Source of the DNA: Desulfamplus sp. | GTDB lineage: Bacteria > Desulfobacterota > Desulfobacteria > Desulfobacterales > Desulfobacteraceae | Direction of reading: 5' to 3' | Assembly (NCBI GenBank): GCA_015232935.1 | Contig: JADFYT010000099.1 | Location: forward strand, 1 to 7,977 | DNA: 7,977 bases | Part shown: piece by piece, positions 5,654 through 7,977 of the stretch | How positions within the stretch are numbered: position 1 is the first letter of the stretch | How the letters are laid out: every line of letters begins with the position of its first letter | Notes under the pieces: generated by a model | What the model was told of the DNA's origin: nothing | The model's input: only the letters and a program-made list of their open reading frames with translations | Databases searched by the model: none | Translations under genes and position numbers: made by a program

Positions 5654-7310
5654 CGACATATTGAAGCCCAAAATTCTCATTGTGGATGATATTCCAGAGA
5701 ACCTGTTTGCTCTTGAAAAGATACTCTCCAAACTAGATGCTCAAGTAATAAGGGCATCATCAGGCAATGAGGCTCTGGCACAGATTCTTGATCATGTTTT
5801 TGCCCTTATCATACTTGATGTACAGATGCCTGAAATGGATGGCTATGAGGTGGCCGAGATACTCAAATCAAACGAGGAGACAGCAACTATCCCGATTATC
5901 TTTGTCACTGCAATTGACAGGGACGATGCCAAGGAGATCAAGGGTTACGGTACAGGAGCGGTTGACTTTATCTTCAAGCCTTTGAATAAATTCATTCTTC
6001 TGAGCAAGGTCAATGTCTTTCTGGAACTTTACAATATCAAAAACGGTCTTGAGCAGATCGTTCTGGAAAGAACATCTGAATTGCGTCAAACCAACCAGGA
6101 GCTAAATAAACAAATAGAGAAAAATCTTGAGGCAACAAGAAAAATCAAACAGGCAAGGGCATATCTGCTCAAGGTCATCAATGCTATCTCGTCTTGCCTG
6201 ATAAGCGTTGACAGTAACTGCAGAATAACCGATATGAACTCTCATGCCAGAGAACTTGCAAGGATCGGGGCAGATGAGGAGCCAGCAGGAAGATCAATTT
6301 CTGAAGTTTTTCCTTTTTATAATCTGATCAACAGCAGTATCGAGAAAGCAGTAACTTCCGGAGAGCTTGTCGAGAAAAATCGTGTTCAGGTTTATATAAG
6401 AGGAAAACTTGTAATTAACAACTTCGCAATTTATCCTTTCAGTTTTAATGAGAACAGTGGAGCTGTTATCAGGATTGATGATGTCACAGCACGGATAAGA
6501 ATGGATGAGGTTATTGTCCAGTCGGAAAAACTTCTCTCTATCGGAGGAATTGCTGCTGGAATGGCCCATGAAATCAACAACCCGCTTGCTGCCATAATTC
6601 AGAATCTTCAGGTTATCAGAAACAGAATATTTGGTGATATTCCCGCAAACCACAAAGCAGCAATGGAGTGCGGCATAACACTTGAATCAATAAAGCAGTA
6701 TATCGAGAAACGTGAAATTATCCGTATGATGGATTCTGTCCAGCAGTCTGGTAACAGGGCAGCACATATTGTAGATGATCTGTTGAGTTTCAGCCGCAAG
6801 AATGAAGGTACTCTCAATCATGAGGATCTTTCAGTCTTGACGGAAAAGGCCGTTAAAATGATATTGGCAGAGTACAGGACAAAGGCAGACAAGAATATCG
6901 ATGATCTGGAGATCGCAAGAGATTATCAAAAAGATATGCCCCTGATCTCTTGCCAGCCAGGAAAAATTCAACAGGTGCTTCTCAATATTCTTAAAAATGC
7001 CTTGCAGTCAGTTGAACATAAAACAGCGGATGAAAAAAAGCACCTTGCGATCAGGGTTTACTCTTCTGATGATAAAATGGCCTCAATTTCTATTTCTGAC
7101 AATGGCCAAGGCATGGAAGAGGAGATTCGTAAAAAGGTTTTCGAGCCTTTCTTTACAACTAAAAAAGGAAACAGGGGTCTTGGGCTGTCTATCTCTTATT
7201 TCATTATTACCGAGGATCACAAGGGAATACTGGAGGCAGATTCCTCGCCTGGCAAGGGCTCAACATTTACAATAAAACTTCCACTTCACAAATCCATACC
7301 TGCGGCATGA
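5646..7310 (+). CDS. Soluble receiver-PAS-histidine kinase
   Basis: A cytoplasmic kinase with an input receiver: no membrane helix is visible in 554 residues. The receiver (about 8-125) has Asp14-Asp15, phospho-acceptor Asp58 in LDVQMPEMDGYE, Thr88 and Lys111-Pro112. A coiled linker at about 130-170 (ERTSELRQTNQELNKQIEKN) leads to a PAS-like domain at about 172-285. The kinase core has SIGGIAAGMAHEINNPL with His308, an N-box around Asn451 (LLNILKNALQSVE), DNGQGM at 485, FEPFFTTK at 499 and GLGLSIS at 511. The core resembles NtrB/ZraS-type kinases. The spacing from His308 to RAAHIVDDLLSFSR at 371 is about 25 residues longer than in a plain HisKA domain, with a helical-looking insert around 329-360. 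ATG 5646 is the only sensible start because the next Met (61) is inside the receiver; a weak GGAAA lies upstream. It probably receives phosphate from another kinase, perhaps the upstream hybrid, and acts on a partner not in the window. Confidence 0.94.
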   Translation: MDNDILKPKILIVDDIPENLFALEKILSKLDAQVIRASSGNEALAQILDHVFALIILDVQMPEMDGYEVAEILKSNEETATIPIIFVTAIDRDDAKEIKGYGTGAVDFIFKPLNKFILLSKVNVFLELYNIKNGLEQIVLERTSELRQTNQELNKQIEKNLEATRKIKQARAYLLKVINAISSCLISVDSNCRITDMNSHARELARIGADEEPAGRSISEVFPFYNLINSSIEKAVTSGELVEKNRVQVYIRGKLVINNFAIYPFSFNENSGAVIRIDDVTARIRMDEVIVQSEKLLSIGGIAAGMAHEINNPLAAIIQNLQVIRNRIFGDIPANHKAAMECGITLESIKQYIEKREIIRMMDSVQQSGNRAAHIVDDLLSFSRKNEGTLNHEDLSVLTEKAVKMILAEYRTKADKNIDDLEIARDYQKDMPLISCQPGKIQQVLLNILKNALQSVEHKTADEKKHLAIRVYSSDDKMASISISDNGQGMEEEIRKKVFEPFFTTKKGNRGLGLSISYFIITEDHKGILEADSSPGKGSTFTIKLPLHKSIPAA

Positions 7311-7378
7311 TTTTTTTGCCCTGACTTATTGAGAACTTGTGACTTTTACATAAACAGGTGAAAAAATATTCAATCAAC

Positions 7379-7384
7379 AGGAGA
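7379..7384 (+). promoter_or_regulatory. Shine-Dalgarno deciding the carbonic anhydrase start
   Basis: AGGAGA lies a few bases before ATG 7388 and is the best ribosome site in the window. It favours ATG 7388 over the in-frame GTG at 7358, which would add ten basic residues and has no comparable site. Confidence 0.7.
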
Positions 7385-7387
7385 AAA

Positions 7388-7918
7388 ATGGCTATATACA
7401 GTTTTAATAACCAGACCCCTTCCATTCATCCAACAGTTTATATCTCGCCCAATGCGACTATAATTGGCAATGTAACCATAGGAGAAAACTCTTCTGTGTG
7501 GTTCAACTGTGTTTTACGCGGAGACTGTGACGCCATTGTCATTGGCAAGAATACAAACATTCAGGATATGACAATGTGCCACGAAGATTACGGCAAGCCT
7601 CTTGCCATTGGCGATGGAGTGACTATTGGCCATAAATGTGTAATACACGGCTGCACTATCGAAGATCAATGTCTGATCGGCATGGGTTCCATTATCATGA
7701 ACGGTGCTATGATTGGCAAGGGCAGCATTGTAGCAGCAGGCTCTGTTGTGCTTGAAAATACAGAGATTCCACCGTTTTCCCTGGTTGCCGGAATTCCCGG
7801 GAAAATAAAACGGCAATTTGACGAAAGTGTACTGGAGCTTATAAAGCTGCCGGCTGATAATTATTCTGAGAGGGCTCTGGATTATGCTTCTGACAAGCTG
7901 AAAATTGTCAGGCAGTGA
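7388..7918 (+). CDS. Gamma-class carbonic anhydrase family protein (left-handed beta-helix)
   Basis: Family role: zinc or iron trimeric enzymes that interconvert CO2 and bicarbonate in the cytoplasm, although many YrdA/CaiE-like members have no proven activity. The 176-residue protein has hexapeptide repeats from about 12 to 125 (such as IIGNVTIGENSSVW and IGKGSIVAAGSVV). All three metal histidines are present: His65 in MTMCHED, then His82 and His87 in VTIGHKCVIHGC. Arg44 and Asp46 of RGD and Gln59-Asp60 are also present, matching catalytic positions of the archaeal Cam enzyme. The acidic proton-shuttle loop of Cam is absent because the His65-His82 spacing is only 17, so it is CamH/YrdA-like. 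A C-terminal helix (about 145-175) follows. It starts 77 bases after the kinase stop with its own strong ribosome site. A link to the signalling genes is not indicated. Confidence 0.92.
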   Translation: MAIYSFNNQTPSIHPTVYISPNATIIGNVTIGENSSVWFNCVLRGDCDAIVIGKNTNIQDMTMCHEDYGKPLAIGDGVTIGHKCVIHGCTIEDQCLIGMGSIIMNGAMIGKGSIVAAGSVVLENTEIPPFSLVAGIPGKIKRQFDESVLELIKLPADNYSERALDYASDKLKIVRQ

Positions 7919-7977
7919 CTTAGTGCTTCTTCAAGTTTAAATTGTCGGGTAGATATTAAGATTTTTCAATATTGCGA

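Noticed and set aside
7304..7320. GGCA/TGCC stem with T-run after the receiver-kinase gene
   Set aside because: The stem is only four base pairs, the T-run is again in the loop, and the left arm is within the coding end.
7329..7356. Promoter TTGAGA - 16 bp - TAAACA before the carbonic anhydrase gene
   Set aside because: The -10 match is poor and similar matches are common in AT-rich spacers.
7358..7387. GTG 7358 as the start of the carbonic anhydrase gene
   Set aside because: There is no good ribosome site for it, while AGGAGA directly precedes ATG 7388 and the family normally begins at this point.
7919..7977. Palindrome CAATATTG and nearby ATATT/AATAT arms at the window end
   Set aside because: They are too short and AT-rich, and the context is cut off by the edge.

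Overview
The window looks like an accessory signalling locus from a Gram-negative bacterium with moderate-to-low GC (judged by eye, not counted). The style of the proteins suggests a delta-type, Desulfobacterota-like organism: a hybrid kinase with a HAMP-GAF-coiled coil-kinase-REC-REC-REC layout, and CheR and CheB encoded without CheA or a chemoreceptor. That taxonomic call is inference and has no marker gene behind it. All genes lie on the + strand and the coding density is high.

Layout. Positions 1-3956 hold a very large membrane hybrid histidine kinase whose true N-terminus lies upstream of the window. After 31 bp comes a CheR-type methyltransferase (3988-4902), then a receiver-less CheB-type methylesterase (start 4902, overlapping the cheR stop). 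A 171-bp gap (5475-5645) is unusually rich in inverted repeats. It carries a 23-24 bp near-copy of the 3' end of cheB and is read through by a possible 51-codon ORF. Then follows a soluble receiver-PAS-histidine kinase (5646-7310). The window ends with a gamma-class carbonic anhydrase family protein (7388-7918) that has its own strong Shine-Dalgarno, and 59 bp in which I see nothing.

How the genes may work together. The first four genes form a signalling module with two kinases, four receiver domains, and a methylation/demethylation pair. No DNA-binding output, Hpt domain, CheA, CheW or methyl-accepting protein is visible. The hybrid kinase probably senses outside the membrane and through its GAF domain. 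Its long Gln/Glu-rich coiled coil is the only candidate in the window for a CheR/CheB substrate, which is a hypothesis. The receiver-kinase could take phosphate on its N-terminal REC and relay or modulate the signal. The carbonic anhydrase gene is probably functionally separate.

The most interesting parts are the combination of CheR/CheB with a non-chemoreceptor hybrid kinase, and the symmetric, partly duplicated spacer between cheB and the second kinase. No mobile element, CRISPR array, tRNA or rRNA was recognised.
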